Source: Oasisia sp. SBJ-2009
Lineage: Eukaryota; Annelida; Polychaeta; Sabellida; Siboglinidae
Direction: 5' to 3'
NCBI GenBank assembly: GCA_964017155.1
Contig: OZ024857.1
Span: 11,015,862-11,079,861 of the forward strand
DNA length: 64,000 bases
Positions within the stretch are counted from its first letter, which is position 1; every line of letters starts with the position of its first letter. The notes below the pieces were generated by a model that saw nothing but the letters and a program-made list of their open reading frames with translations, made no database searches and was not told where the DNA came from. Below, piece after piece: positions 13,678 to 26,649 of the stretch. The position numbers and the translations under genes are program-made.

Positions 13678-13922
13678 GGTGTACGTGTGTAATTCGAATA
13701 GATACGAAGAACTGGCGTGTCACATCGACCGCTGAGCCTTTATGGCGCGCGGCTGTGGCGAGGGTAGTCGTTACAGTCACGTGGTCGGCGCGCGTCGCCG
13801 CCGCCGCCGCACGTTAGGCGGGCTTCTAAGCCGCGCAGCACTCTCGGCACGCCGCTGGCCTATAAAAGGAGAGAGCGCGCCGCTCTTCGTCATTCTCTTG
13901 TTTATCATCAATACAAATAATC
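13678..13922. promoter_or_regulatory. Divergent H2B/H2A promoter, unit 3
   Basis: TATAAAAG at 13861-13868 for H2A, reverse CATAAAGG at 13738-13745 for H2B, E-box CACGTG at 13778-13783. Confidence 0.8.
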
Positions 13923-14297
13923 ATGTCTGGACGCGGTAAAGGTGGAAAGGCGAAGGGAAAGTCCAAGACTCGTTCTTCTCGTGCCGGACTTCAGTTCCCC
14001 GTCGGCCGTATTCATCGTCATCTGCGCAAGGGCAACTATGCTAAACGCGTCGGAGCCGGTGCGCCCGTCTACCTGGCTGCCGTCATGGAGTATCTGGCCG
14101 CCGAGGTTCTCGAGCTGGCAGGAAACGCCGCCCGCGACAACAAGAAGTCGAGGATCATCCCCCGTCACTTGCAGCTCGCCATCCGCAACGACGAGGAGTT
14201 GAACAAGCTCCTGTCTGGCGTCACCATCGCCCAGGGCGGTGTACTGCCCAACATCCAGGCGGTGCTTCTGCCGAAAAAGACACAGAAGGCGAAATAA
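13923..14297 (+). CDS. H2A: Histone H2A, unit 3
   Basis: Third H2A copy, 124 residues, protein identical to the others. The stem-loop follows at 14328-14343. Confidence 0.98.
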   Translation: MSGRGKGGKAKGKSKTRSSRAGLQFPVGRIHRHLRKGNYAKRVGAGAPVYLAAVMEYLAAEVLELAGNAARDNKKSRIIPRHLQLAIRNDEELNKLLSGVTIAQGGVLPNIQAVLLPKKTQKAK

Positions 14298-14327
14298 ATC
14301 GTGCGCGCTTCGTCCTACAAAACAAAC

Positions 14328-14343
14328 GGCTCTTTTCAGAGCC
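14328..14343 (+). terminator. Histone mRNA 3' stem-loop, H2A unit 3
   Basis: GGCTCTTTTCAGAGCC, 30 bases past the stop. Confidence 0.95.
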
Positions 14344-14552
14344 AACCACATCCTCCAAGAGGGGTTCTGCTACTCATTTTATTACTGCTCGTGTTATTTG
14401 TATAACGTTCCAGTCTTTCGTGTCCGCGTCTGTCTGTTCCGTCTACACGTATGTCAACCGTGCCACTTTTCGTACACACCCGTACTATTACTAATGTTAA
14501 TAATATTGGCATACTAATAATATTTTCCTAATTTCATTGTAAGTGTGCTTTA

Positions 14553-14657
14553 TTGTGTTGTGTTGTGTTGTGTTGTGTTGTGTTGTGTTGTGTTGTGTTG
14601 TGTTGTGTTGTGTTGTGTTGTGTTGTGTTGTGTTGTGTTGTGTTGTGTTGTGTTGTG
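14553..14657. repeat. (GTGTT)n microsatellite, unit 3
   Basis: Two pentamers longer than in units 1 and 2. Confidence 0.95.
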
Positions 14658-15882
14658 ATCTGTGTTATTAGAATGTATTCTTCGTCTTCATTTGCTTCTG
14701 CATCGAAAGTATGTTTATTTGCATCTACCAATTACCAAGTGAACTTGATTCATCGGTCAGTTTTTTCAAAACGTATTTTCAGTTAATTTGGGTTAATTCA
14801 TATTATTCAGGGTGGTTTATTTGTGTGCGTTTGTCAACATATGAAATAGTCAAACGCAACATTGCGATTCGAAAAACACACGTGTTAAGACAGTGGAATT
14901 ATGTCAATGACAGATTGTTTATATCCGAAATCTAAGCATGCATGCAGCAAGATGACGATACGACAAGTGATACTTTTATTAGGACAATCCTTGGCGGCAT
15001 GCTTCGTTTTTTAAGGGATTCTTTGTTACCCGGAATGAGTTATGTCTTGTCCCAATTTATAATGAAAATGGACTTTTTGAGAACTCTAATCTATGTAGTG
15101 TATACAATTGTGTTAAATTTTATTATTATAAATTTGCTATGGAAAGTTATATTATATATTTATTTTTATTTATCAGTAATAACCATGCCACATTCTGTCA
15201 ACAAAGGCGGATCGAGCCGACACTAGATACACCGCGTACGCCGAGTCATTTGTGACAAGAAAGGGAATCTATCTTTCGATATATTATCAGGGTTATTAGT
15301 GATTAATTAAGAAACTATTTCACTGAAATGGGTTACATGAAATAGCTATATTAATAAAACATATATTACATTATATTCTTATACAATTTCTATTCACCAC
15401 AATTTGGGACTCAAAAGAATCGCTTCCGTGTTCCTGTCACACATCTTTCCGCTTATTATAATCGTACAAATTCAACGATCCTATGTAGAGTCAACAGCAC
15501 CGACAGCCACACCGGAAAACATGCCCGCTCTAATGCACTGATGTCAGAACAGGTACATTAAACAAATTATAAAAAAAAACTACCTTATTCCGTACGCAAT
15601 GAAATAAGGTCTAACTTAGGCTTGACCCCTCACGAAAATCGTACGACATCACCACGGCAACATAACTGTGCCTCGACTTCGCGCACGCAACGCGTACGTT
15701 AGCGAGACGAGAGAATTTTACAATGGAAACGACGAGCTGCGTGAAGACACACAGCAAAGCGGGTCAGTTTAGAGTTAATTGAGTGAACATGCCGTTTGAT
15801 ATTTTGATTGCACAATACACACAGACACACATTGACACGTCAGACATATTGAGGTAGCAATCTCTTTTGTGTGAAATTGGTT

Positions 15883-15898
15883 GGCTCTGAAAAGAGCC
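15883..15898 (-). terminator. Histone mRNA 3' stem-loop, H3 unit 3
   Basis: Same stem-loop on the minus strand. Confidence 0.95.
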
Positions 15899-15933
15899 GT
15901 TTGTTGTGGGTGGGAGTCGCGACTGGCACTGAC

Positions 15934-16536
<603 letters not shown>

Positions 16537-17268
16537 TGATTTTGTGTGTTCGTTTTTGTTTTCTAACTGATTTTTGTACTAATCCCTGTGTAAAAGTGAC
16601 GTTTTTAATGTGTGTATCTGGTACTATGGTGTGCATGCTGCATTTGCGACGCATCTGTGAGCCGACATCTGCACAACTGTGTCACACTAAGCAAAACCGT
16701 CTGTTTAAAGCATACTAGCCGCATGACTAAACAAGCACTCGCGACCGAGAAGGCGGAGTTTATTTCGAGCCCCTTCCGGATGTTTCTTACGGTTATTTTT
16801 TCTTTCTAAATGATGTGTACTGTAACCGTTTCGTGAGACTGACGTTTTGACAACGTCGATGTGTTACCACGTTAGGTATACTTGTTTTGTAGTACATTTA
16901 TTGATGGCTAAACGCACACATCGGTCTCATTATACAGATATATGTTGTTCAGGCCGTCTTGCCGCTTGACTAGACAAGGACACAACGGAGGAGGCGGAGA
17001 TGATTTCGAGCCCCTAGAGGTTTGGTATCTGCTTTTATGGTGATTTTTAGTTTAAAACTCTCTTTCACGCGTTAGTCTCTGTTTGAATATGACATTTTTA
17101 CAAAGATTTTGATGCACCGTGGTATGTAGACTGAGACGTAAACAAACGCGCGCGATTAAGGAGCGGTGAAGCTTGAAGGTGGCAACCAACTGCAGTAACA
17201 CTCTTACCGTCTGTCAGTTAATTAACACCTGAGTCTCCGAGGAGATTACTAGAGTACGGATTTGTTAG

Positions 17269-17300
17269 ACCATAGATATAAATAGATTTATATCTATGGT
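17269..17300. repeat. Perfect hairpin in H3-H4 spacer, unit 3
   Basis: Same 14-bp perfect inverted repeat as at 4854-4885. Confidence 0.85.
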
Positions 17301-17688
17301 TAGACCAATACTTTGTGCAATTCATTTCTCGTGTGCAAACTGTTAATGCCGCGTAAACGGTTACTCTGTCAGTTTGCTTTTTAATCGACTGCTAGAGACT
17401 CTATTGCCTACTGACGTATGCATGTATAGTACCCATACGTGATCAAAGTAAATATATCTGCGTTTGCACACAGTACAATGTAGCCAATAGTGAAGTAGTA
17501 ATTATAAATCTGATAGGTTAACGGCAGCTGACAGATCATGCCTGTTATACTCGTATAATATGCCTGTGGTGCCTACAAACGTCAATTATTAGCATTATTT
17601 GGCTGCACTCTGATCCATTTTGCCTACTTGATTGTATGCGTTCTTTATTTGTGAATGGACAGCATTTTAATAATAATATTGTACTTGC

Positions 17689-17690
<2 letters not shown>

Positions 17691-17741
<51 letters not shown>
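17691..17741. repeat. (AG)n microsatellite, unit 3
   Basis: AG array of intermediate length. Confidence 0.95.
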
Positions 17742-17743
<2 letters not shown>

Positions 17744-17835
17744 GTGTAATAGAGAATGTAGTGTATAGGACACGTATATACACATTTAGTTAACAGTCAC
17801 TCGATGTAGCAAAACACTTTTGTGAAGATGTGGTT

Positions 17836-17851
17836 GGCTCTGAAAAGAGCC
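17836..17851 (-). terminator. Histone mRNA 3' stem-loop, H4 unit 3
   Basis: Same stem-loop on the minus strand. Confidence 0.95.
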
Positions 17852-17877
17852 GTTTGTTTCCGCTTCCGTGTGAGAAT

Positions 17878-18427
<550 letters not shown>

Positions 18428-19749
18428 CCGCCCGACTACCAACCGTTTTCTTTGTTATTTTGACGCGAATCGAGGAAACAAATAACTCAATCAATATTAT
18501 GCAGATGTAAATTCTTAATACGGAATGCTTAAATTTCAATAGGCGCCGAGCACGGCCGTTTCCGTTTGCGCCTATCGACCCATGTAACTCGCATCTACCC
18601 ACCATTGTTACAAAAGGCTTGTCTAATCTCCAACGTGTACAAATTGTTTAGCACGTGTGATAATCTAGGCCCGTCGTTTCTCACCATCAATACCACTAGG
18701 TAAAAAGTAGTTGCATTTGCTTTCAATTGTAATTCAAATTTAATTCAAATTTAATTCAAATTGCCTACACCTACATAGGCCTACAGTATTCTTTCTACTC
18801 AACTGCCGACACACTGATGTTAAGCAGCTATATTACTCGGATATCCCTGGGACCCTTAGTTCGTACTTGCTTACAAACAAACAATCTGTTTATTCCTAAA
18901 GCTATGCTAAATATTGGCAAACGTCCTTTCTCTGTAGCTGGATAGCTGCGCCAACAATCGGGAAAAAACTCCTTATTAAAACTATATCTTATGAAACTAT
19001 AGCCACTTTTCGAAAAGAAACAACTCGGAACATATTTATTTAAAACTGCCTTTTCACCATACATTCTAGGCTGTTCCATGCTCCAGCGTTAATGATTACG
19101 CCGAATGAGTTTGTTTGTTGCGCCTCATAGCTTGAATTTTAAAGAACGTAGGCTGGTTGGCTTCAAGTGTTAATTTACCATCTGTATTACTATTTTCATC
19201 TTGATCTCCAAGTATTTGGCGCAGATATATAAGTGATGGTCGTTGCGAATGGCACGTCTCAAATGATTTACTATGAATTGGCGGACGTACAGACGGAACT
19301 GCTTCTCTCGAAAGGAATAAAAAAGAATCGATTATTAAAAACGTAGAACGGTCGCTAGAAATGTTATCAGTTCAGTTGTGGCCCACCGTATGCTACTGCA
19401 CTCTGTTTCCGATATATATATCGCCATGACCGGGCGAGCATGATTAACTAAACATGACGGTGAATATCTTGTTGAGGCATTATAAAATAATTATGGTTAC
19501 ATATAACCGCTAACTTGATATTGCGGCTAGACAAGGAATACGTACTATATATGATAGCCGCAAATTCATGGCTATGAGGGTTGGTTGGCTGGTTGGCTGC
19601 TTATGATGTAGGATTTGCGTCACCGGTGTGATGGATGGTGTTGGTGCGATGGATGGTGTGATACGCTCTAAGAGGAGGAATGGAAACAAAACTAACAGAC
19701 AGACAGACAGACAGACAGACAGCTACTACTCTTTCGTGAGAAAGTGGTT

Positions 19750-19765
19750 GGCTCTGAAAAGAGCC
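19750..19765 (-). terminator. Histone mRNA 3' stem-loop, H2B unit 4
   Basis: Same stem-loop on the minus strand. Confidence 0.95.
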
Positions 19766-19798
19766 GTTTGGTTTCGTAGCCACACTGGGCGGGGCAGT

Positions 19799-20170
19799 CT
19801 ATCGGGTGCTCGTGTATTTGGTGACGGCCTTGGTTCCCTCGCTGACGGCGTGCTTAGCGAGCTCACCGGGCAGAAGCAGACGGACGGCGGTCTGGATCTC
19901 GCGGCTCGTGATGGTCGAACGCTTGTTGTAGTGAGCGAGACGAGAAGACTCGGCGGCGATGCGCTCGAAGATGTCGTTGACAAACGAATTCATGATGCTC
20001 ATTGCCTTGCTCGAGATACCGGTGTCGGGATGTACCTGCTTCAGCACCTTGTAGATGTAGATTCCGTAGCTCTCCCTCCTTCGTCGTCGGTGCTTCTTGT
20101 CCCCGCTACGAGGAGCCTTCTTCTTGCTGACGGCCTTCTTGGCGCCCTTCGATGCTGCTTTCGGAGGCAT
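19799..20170 (-). CDS. H2B: Histone H2B, unit 4
   Basis: Fourth H2B copy, 123 residues, protein identical to the others. It lies in the truncated end unit and has its own promoter and stem-loop, so it should be functional. Confidence 0.98.
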   Translation of the reverse strand: MPPKAASKGAKKAVSKKKAPRSGDKKHRRRRRESYGIYIYKVLKQVHPDTGISSKAMSIMNSFVNDIFERIAAESSRLAHYNKRSTITSREIQTAVRLLLPGELAKHAVSEGTKAVTKYTSTR

Positions 20171-20415
20171 GGTGTACGTGTGTAATTCGAATAGATACGA
20201 AGAACTGGCGTGTCACATCGACCGCTGAGCCTTTATGGCGCGCGGCTGTGGCGAGGGTAGTCGTTACAGTCACGTGGTCGGCGCGCGTCGCCGCCGCCGC
20301 CGCACGTTAGGCGGGCTTCTAAGCCGCGCAGCACTCTCGGCACGCCGCTGGCCTATAAAAGGAGAGAGCGCGCCGCTCTTCGTCATTCTCTTGTTTATCA
20401 TCAATACAAATAATC
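20171..20415. promoter_or_regulatory. Divergent H2B/H2A promoter, unit 4
   Basis: TATAAAAG at 20354-20361 for H2A, reverse CATAAAGG at 20231-20238 for H2B, E-box CACGTG at 20271-20276. Confidence 0.8.
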
Positions 20416-20790
20416 ATGTCTGGACGCGGTAAAGGTGGAAAGGCGAAGGGAAAGTCCAAGACTCGTTCTTCTCGTGCCGGACTTCAGTTCCCCGTCGGCC
20501 GTATTCATCGTCATCTGCGCAAGGGCAACTATGCTAAACGCGTCGGAGCCGGTGCGCCCGTCTACCTGGCTGCCGTCATGGAGTATCTGGCCGCCGAGGT
20601 TCTCGAGCTGGCAGGAAACGCCGCCCGCGACAACAAGAAGTCGAGGATCATCCCCCGTCACTTGCAGCTCGCCATCCGCAACGACGAGGAGTTGAACAAG
20701 CTCCTGTCTGGCGTCACCATCGCCCAGGGCGGTGTACTGCCCAACATCCAGGCGGTGCTTCTGCCGAAAAAGACACAGAAGGCGAAATAA
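20416..20790 (+). CDS. H2A: Histone H2A, unit 4
   Basis: Fourth H2A copy, 124 residues, protein identical to the others. The array ends about 140 bases downstream of its stop, after the stem-loop, so the 3' processing signal is kept. Base changes begin shortly after the stem-loop. Confidence 0.98.
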   Translation: MSGRGKGGKAKGKSKTRSSRAGLQFPVGRIHRHLRKGNYAKRVGAGAPVYLAAVMEYLAAEVLELAGNAARDNKKSRIIPRHLQLAIRNDEELNKLLSGVTIAQGGVLPNIQAVLLPKKTQKAK

Positions 20791-20820
20791 ATCGTGCGCG
20801 CTTCGTCCTACAAAACAAAC

Positions 20821-20836
20821 GGCTCTTTTCAGAGCC
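20821..20836 (+). terminator. Histone mRNA 3' stem-loop, H2A unit 4
   Basis: GGCTCTTTTCAGAGCC intact. The downstream purine stretch reads AAGAAGGG instead of AAGAGGGG. Confidence 0.95.
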
Positions 20837-21100
20837 AACCACATCCTCCAAGAAGGGTTCTGCTACTCATGTTATTACTGCTCGTGTTATTTGTATAACG
20901 TTCCAGTCTTTCGTGTCCGCGTCTATCTATTCATAATAATTCGATTTTCTTCAATTCATTTGTCGATGCATAATTGTGCATTAATAGTATTGAGGTATAT
21001 ATACTTTATGTATGACACAAGTCTCTGAACGATTGAATAACCAAAACGTAAGTTATAGCAAGTTTACATATGTGCTCCAATAAAACCGTCTTGCCCCATG

Positions 21101-22290
21101 CCTGGGGCAAAACGGCCCCTTGCCTGGGGTAAAACGGCCCCTCGTCTATTTACTCTAATATTAGGTTTAACCGTTGTAATGATATAAAAACAATGTGTTT
21201 TATCCATTATTTATTTAAACCGTCATTAACTACTACTATTATTATCACTCATCGTGAACAGAAATAATCACCACTCCGCATTACTCGACATTACGATCAC
21301 CTTTGGCAGCTGCGTCATCACAGGCATTAAAATCATTATAGGGTTGAACATATTACACTAAGGTAATGGCATGCAGATGCTTCGCGGCAGATACAATAGC
21401 CTAATCATCAATCGAAACCACTCATCATTAATTACAATGTCAAAAAATTACTGTTGTCATTATAAGCAATATTCTGCATTATCATTACACTCGTCACTGA
21501 AAATACTCATTAGCTAGCTTTGGAATTTGCATCATCACAAGCCTTAAATTAATTAGCATTAACTGTATTAACGAATGGCTTGCACATACTCTACTGTCTA
21601 ATCACACTCTGATTCGCGGATGGGACACATGAAATACGGTAGCTCTGGTGGGCACTCACTATGAGCCCAATCATTGCATTCTTAGCATTGAACCCAGACT
21701 TCTCGTGGCCGACTGCAACTGAATGGTTCTCCGGACACCAAACAAGGCCATTCCTCTTCATCGCTGCTTTCGTCGACTTTCTTTCACGTTTTATTTAAAC
21801 TATTGTGTATACTATAAATACATCACAGCTTTATTGCGTTTACATACCATATTCGTACTGCATGGCGGGGCAAGACGGCCCCGGGGCCGTCTAGCCCCGT
21901 TCATACGGGGCCGTGTTGCCCCATACACACCAGTGCTGACTTTTTCACCTTCACACATAATCCTTTAATATCGCTTCCATTTTCGATGAAAGTTATTGAA
22001 AACGTATATAGTTGTAAGTGCATTAGTGCCAGTCACTGGCTTACCATCACACGGTGGACATGTTAGCATCAATTTGACCGAATAGTGATTATTAGATCAC
22101 AGGGTATGCACAACTTTAAAAACAGTTTGTGAACTTGTTTTTGGTGGCGTTTGGCCTTGCGGTCGCTAAGAATATTTGCTAGGTAGCAGCATCATGCTAC
22201 ACTATTCAATGTTAGTTTGGGTTCACTCGTTTTTCAGATAAGACGGGGGGCCGTTTTACCCCCAGGGGCCGTCTTGCCCCAGGTTACCCT
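21101..22290. mobile_element. Element A: inverted-repeat element with GGGGCAAGACGGCCCC motifs
   Basis: The left end (21101-21144) has two direct motifs, GGGGCAAAACGGCCCC and GGGGTAAAACGGCCCC. The right end (about 22243-22282) carries the same pair in reverse complement. In the middle, at 21866-21899, the motif forms a 34-bp palindrome with one mismatched pair, followed by a further inverted copy. No transposase-like frame is seen in the ~1.2 kb, so it is probably non-autonomous. No clear target-site duplication was found and the outer limits are approximate. Confidence 0.55.
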
Positions 22291-23270
22291 ACTTTGCCGG
22301 TTCTGGTCAGCACCTCTAAAAATCATGAACACAACCAATTGCACTTATTAACTTTCACTTCGTGCATCTACTATACCTATAGTACATTTGAACACTGGTC
22401 GCATAATGAAAAATATATACAATTTTAATCAATAATCGAATTGATCAAAACGAACACGAAGTCCACTCATGTTTACATGTAAACATCTTTTTCCACATCA
22501 GAACAACCATCTCGAGCGAACCCTATACATTAACGCCACGTACCCGAGTTTCCTACCAAGGTAACGTTTATGGAGAGGCTGACGGTACTTACATCAGGTA
22601 TTTACGTGCATTTTGATACGAGGTGAAGGTAGCAAAAAGACCTACAGTGGCGCCATTTCCTGGAGTTTCCTGTGATGAAAAACAATGAACACGCGCAAAA
22701 ATAAGTGTATTTCGTGTACAGTTTCATCGATAAAAGACATTAGCTTGAATTTTAAGATCACACCACAACACCATGTGTGTAAAGGAAAGGCATAGTAGAT
22801 GTTGATTTTGTCTCTTTTCTTGATTTCATTGAGGTGCGGGCTTAAACTGCAAACGTACCGAATCCGGAACAACCTTGACGTTTCCTTGATGGCATTATTA
22901 CTGTTTGCTTGCCCATATTTTACATTGTGTTGCATTAATTTAATCATTCCACATTATTCCAGGTATGTTTATACTATGCAAATACTGCGTCTTAACCGTA
23001 TTGAGACCCACACTGTGCCACAAAACGCTTTGATTTCTGCCAGCCGCAACCCTAGAGAAACGCTGTGCACTTGGCATGAGCGATAAACAGAGTTTGTTGA
23101 CGGCATTATGCCAACCACACTCCCTCTTCGGCCTTGAAAATGCACCAAGCATAAACATACCCGGGATGATGTAGCATTGTCTGACCTCAGATGGCCGAGG
23201 TGCAGATATGCCGCCACACGTACGCACGCTCGCTCGCTAACACGCACACACCCACACGCGTTGGTGTCTG
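22291..23270. other. No gene recognised
   Basis: Mixed sequence with short open frames on both strands and no recognisable domain, motif or repeat. Confidence 0.5.
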
Positions 23271-23385
23271 TGTGTGCGTGTGTGCGTGTGTGCGTGTGTG
23301 CGTGTGTGCGTGTGTGCGTGTGTGCGTGCGTGCGTGCGTGCGTGTGTGCGTGCGTGCGTGTGTGCGTGTGTGTGTACATTACCAC
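23271..23385. repeat. (GTGTGC)n/(GT)n microsatellite
   Basis: Alternating GTGTGC and GTGC units. The apparent cysteine-rich open frames here are products of the repeat. Confidence 0.9.
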
Positions 23386-23800
23386 GGTTGTTCTACGAGT
23401 GTACAAGGCGGTCACACATGTGGTGTATTATTGCATTTGGTGTTGTTTTCACGGAAACGTACATCCCAGAAACAGAAGCGCGTGTGCGTGCATGCGTCCG
23501 TGTGTGCGTGCTTATGTGCGGCATCATAACTGTGTTCATAATAACTTAATCACAGCGATTGTGTAGCGGATTTGTGTTCCTGCTACCAGCAAAACCTGAT
23601 AATAGCCTAGTGGAAACAAGGCTTTGGTTAGATTCACCTGTGATTAGAATCATCCACAATTGTTGCTGCTGCAAGGCAGGCCAGACAAAGGCCGCATACG
23701 TCCAGCTACTACACCACACAATAAGAGTGACAGTCGGTGACAGTGCTCGCTGGACACAACGCAACCTGCACTCAACTCACCGGCCTCTCGACTCTCCAAC

Positions 23801-24718
23801 GTAGGGGGAGGGCGGGTAAAGTGGACCCCTTAAGCGCCGATCGACCTTCATTCGATCTTTATGTATAACAATTGTTAATATTTGCTACACTATCTAGCTG
23901 TGTATATTGACTAAGTATATGCACAGTCTAGTTATTCTATCTTAATAAATATAATACATGAGACAAGTTAAAACAAAACACCCATTTTATTATTTTGTAA
24001 AATGCGGAGCCCAAAGTGGGCCCCTCACAATTCTATGCGATGCCACTTAATCGTTGGCACAAACCCGCCACGCCCATAACCGGACATGCACGGTGTGCCC
24101 ACCGGCCACACTCCCCGCAATACATCCAGCTTTCTGTTGTTGGAATGCAAACCCGAACAACACAGAAAAGGTGTAGTGTCATAGTCTTTTCTTCTTTTGT
24201 TTCCCCTCTTTTCTTTGAACCGGTTGCTTGTAGGCACGTTACCTGTCTTGCCGTAGCCTCAACGTCTTTCTTGCAAGGGCTGCCAGTAATGATTCAGGTC
24301 GTCCCTCTGTAGCTTGTCGCACTGTAGCCCCATAGGGCCCACTTTGGCCTCTGCCATAGATTATCGGTCGGACGCTATTTTGAGATTAATGCGTTTATTC
24401 AATTCAAACTGAAATTGCTCATTCAACAAACTATGGCATATTGCTCCATGGACCACAGTTACAGTTATGTACCCTGACAATGTATGAACAGGTGGCGTTT
24501 GTAGGGCACATCAATTAGTTTAAGAACAATACCTAAACACATATTTGCTACTCACCGTTTTGCATTCGCGCAAAGAAACATATACGACGTTGAATTGTGT
24601 CCCCTGAAGGGTCTGTAAATGCTACTACAGTTGCTTTGACTGCATTGAATCCCAAGAATGCTGTGACATAGGGGGCTCACTTTGGCCGAGGGGCCCACTT
24701 TACCCGCCCTTCCCCTAC
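23801..24718. mobile_element. Element B: inverted-repeat element with GGGTAAAGTGGRCCCC motifs
   Basis: Terminal inverted repeats of about 28 bp start GTAGGGGRAGGGCGGG at 23801 and, in reverse complement, at 24718, with two mismatches. Internal copies of the core lie at 24007-24027, 24330-24350 and 24670-24700, in both orientations. Size is 918 bp. No transposase-like frame and no clear target-site duplication. The build resembles element A. Confidence 0.6.
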
Positions 24719-25439
24719 ACATGTTTATGTCGCTGGCAGGTTTTTCAAAGTGTGAGAGAGTAGTTTTGGGTCTCACAGTATAACGAGGTGTCTATGCCAT
24801 TCGCTGTGAATTATTGCCGGTAAAAGGGCCACAACGAATGTCTAACAGTGACGCGGCGACTAGACTGTTAAATTAAGACATGACGTTCGTGGTCTGATAA
24901 TATCAGACGGAGTATGTGACCCGCTTACAACGCCGTATCGCTCCAGGGCACAGCGGTGCGGGACACTTGTTACGTGTAACATACGAAGTTACTGATATGG
25001 ATACCCACACACAGTGGCTAATCTGTAATGATGGTTATTGGACCCTACGGTAGTTGAATGAAAACCGAATGAGAACAAACGTTATTATCCGTTAGCAGGG
25101 TTGCTTGAGTTTGTGGCTGTAGACAGTGGTGGACACTTCCGTACGAATAGTTTTCACGGATTATTTGCAAAATGGCTGCGAGACGATCGTCGTTTTCACA
25201 TCTCGATTCCACCACTGTCTATGTCTCGATACACACGGCGTCAACAGAAACGTCCCATAATTAGGCCACCCACTTGCATGGTTGTCCAGACACGGGTTGC
25301 ACACCGGGGGTTATAACACTGTATCTTGTACCAGTGCAAATGAAATTAACTCCAGTGCCAGTGGCCGGGAAGCTTTGGCAGAGAGTGGTGTTGTTTTGAC
25401 AATCAGCATGAAGCCTAGAGACTAATTGTTATAAAAAAA
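24719..25439. other. No gene recognised
   Basis: Unique-looking sequence. A 13-bp inverted repeat AGACAGTGGTGGA / TCCACCACTGTCT spans 25121-25220. No supported coding region. Confidence 0.5.
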
Positions 25440-25575
25440 AGTGTGTCGCTGTTTTGGCGTGTCGCCGTTTTGGTTCTCGTCGATTTGGTTTGTCGCCACT
25501 TTGGTTGTCGCCGTTTTGGATTTGTCGCCATTTTGGTTGTCGCCGTTTTGGATTTGTCAGCGTTTTGACCTGTAT
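25440..25575. repeat. Short GTCGCCGTTTTGG minisatellite
   Basis: About eight imperfect copies of a 16-18 base unit, GTCGCCGTTTTGGATTT or similar. The uniform open frame across it is a consequence of the repeat. Confidence 0.8.
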
Positions 25576-26029
25576 CCGCTCAATATATGCATTACTTCCT
25601 CATTGAACCGGTCGGTGAATGCACTTGCTGAGCCAATCGCGTTGAATCGATATACGGACTACTGCGCACCGCCAATTGAAAGGCAAGTATGTGTGACGTC
25701 GACAACGTGGGAAATCCCCCAACTTATTTTAATCATAACCATAATCGTGACATTTACATGTAGCGCTGTTCCAACATTCGTTGCTCACAGCGCTGTACAC
25801 AAAGTTCTTGAAAATAGGTAAGTCTTTAGTTTTACTTTAAATGCAGCAGTGGTTATAGATGTTAATGCCAGATGCTGCGGTAGCGCGTTCCATAGACTTG
25901 GGGCTGCCACGCTGAAAGATCTGTCACCCCAGTGACGCCTTGTGCGTGGCACACACAATACATTTTGTTCGCTGGAGAGCGACCTAACAACCCCCGGCTG
26001 GCGTAGAGTCGGCTAACACATTGTTCAGT

Positions 26030-26640
26030 GTAGTCTAGAACAGGCCAGTCAGTACTCGATGAGTGAGTAGCAGGATTTTTAATTCCACCCGCGCTGCTAT
26101 CGGCAGCCAGTGGTACTTCATCAGCAGCGGTGTAGCATGGCTATATTTCATAGCGCCGTCGATCAATCGGGCTGCCCAGTTCTGTACTTTCTGAAGCCAT
26201 TGTATTTTCTTCAGAGGCAGTTGACATAGCAGTGCATTGCCAACACCGAATCTGGATGTAACAAATGCATGTACGACTTGCTCTGTCGCTGCTGCTGTCA
26301 GACACCGTCTGATCCTCGAGATGTTGCTGAGGTAGAATATTGCGACTCCATCGTCGTCTCAGCATCAAACTGGACACCAAGATTACGGACACTGTGAGTC
26401 CCCCTGACCAAACAGTCACCAACACGCAACGCATGCAGTGTGAGTTTCTTTAGCTGTTGCGCTGAACCGAGTGCTATTACTTCTGCTGTTTGCTTAGTCA
26501 TTCAATTTCAAAGAGTTTGTTTTCTTCTATATCCTGATATCTGTTACACATTGACGGGGTTTCACTGTGATGTAAATGTGCGTGTCGTCAGAATAAAACT
26601 GTGACATCAATTTGCTGTTCCGAATTATTTTCGATGATGG
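26030..26640 (-). pseudogene. 3' part of an old LINE reverse transcriptase (host of nested insertion)
   Basis: Reading the minus strand from 26640, pieces in shifting frames give the catalytic motif FYSDDTHIYI (near 26585-26600), then NLGVQFDAE, then QVVHAFVTSRFGVGNALL, then QNWAARLIDGAMKYSH and KYHWLPIAARVELKILLLTH. This is the palm and thumb order of an L2/CR1-type non-LTR retrotransposon. Several frameshifts and stops show it is dead. Its upstream part continues at 28094 after an inserted element. Confidence 0.8.
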
Positions 26641-26649
26641 TGCTACTTA

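Larger units (their letters stand above)
18903..20932. repeat. Histone array unit 4, truncated; edge of array
   Basis: Fourth unit, containing only H2B and H2A. Homology with units 1-3 continues through the H2A stem-loop and about 95 bases beyond, then is lost near 20924-20932. It carries substitutions not seen in the other units: T to C near 19050, and two changes near 20855-20871. Its (GACA)n array is one repeat shorter. H3 and H4 are absent downstream, so this is the array boundary or a rearrangement breakpoint. Confidence 0.9.
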
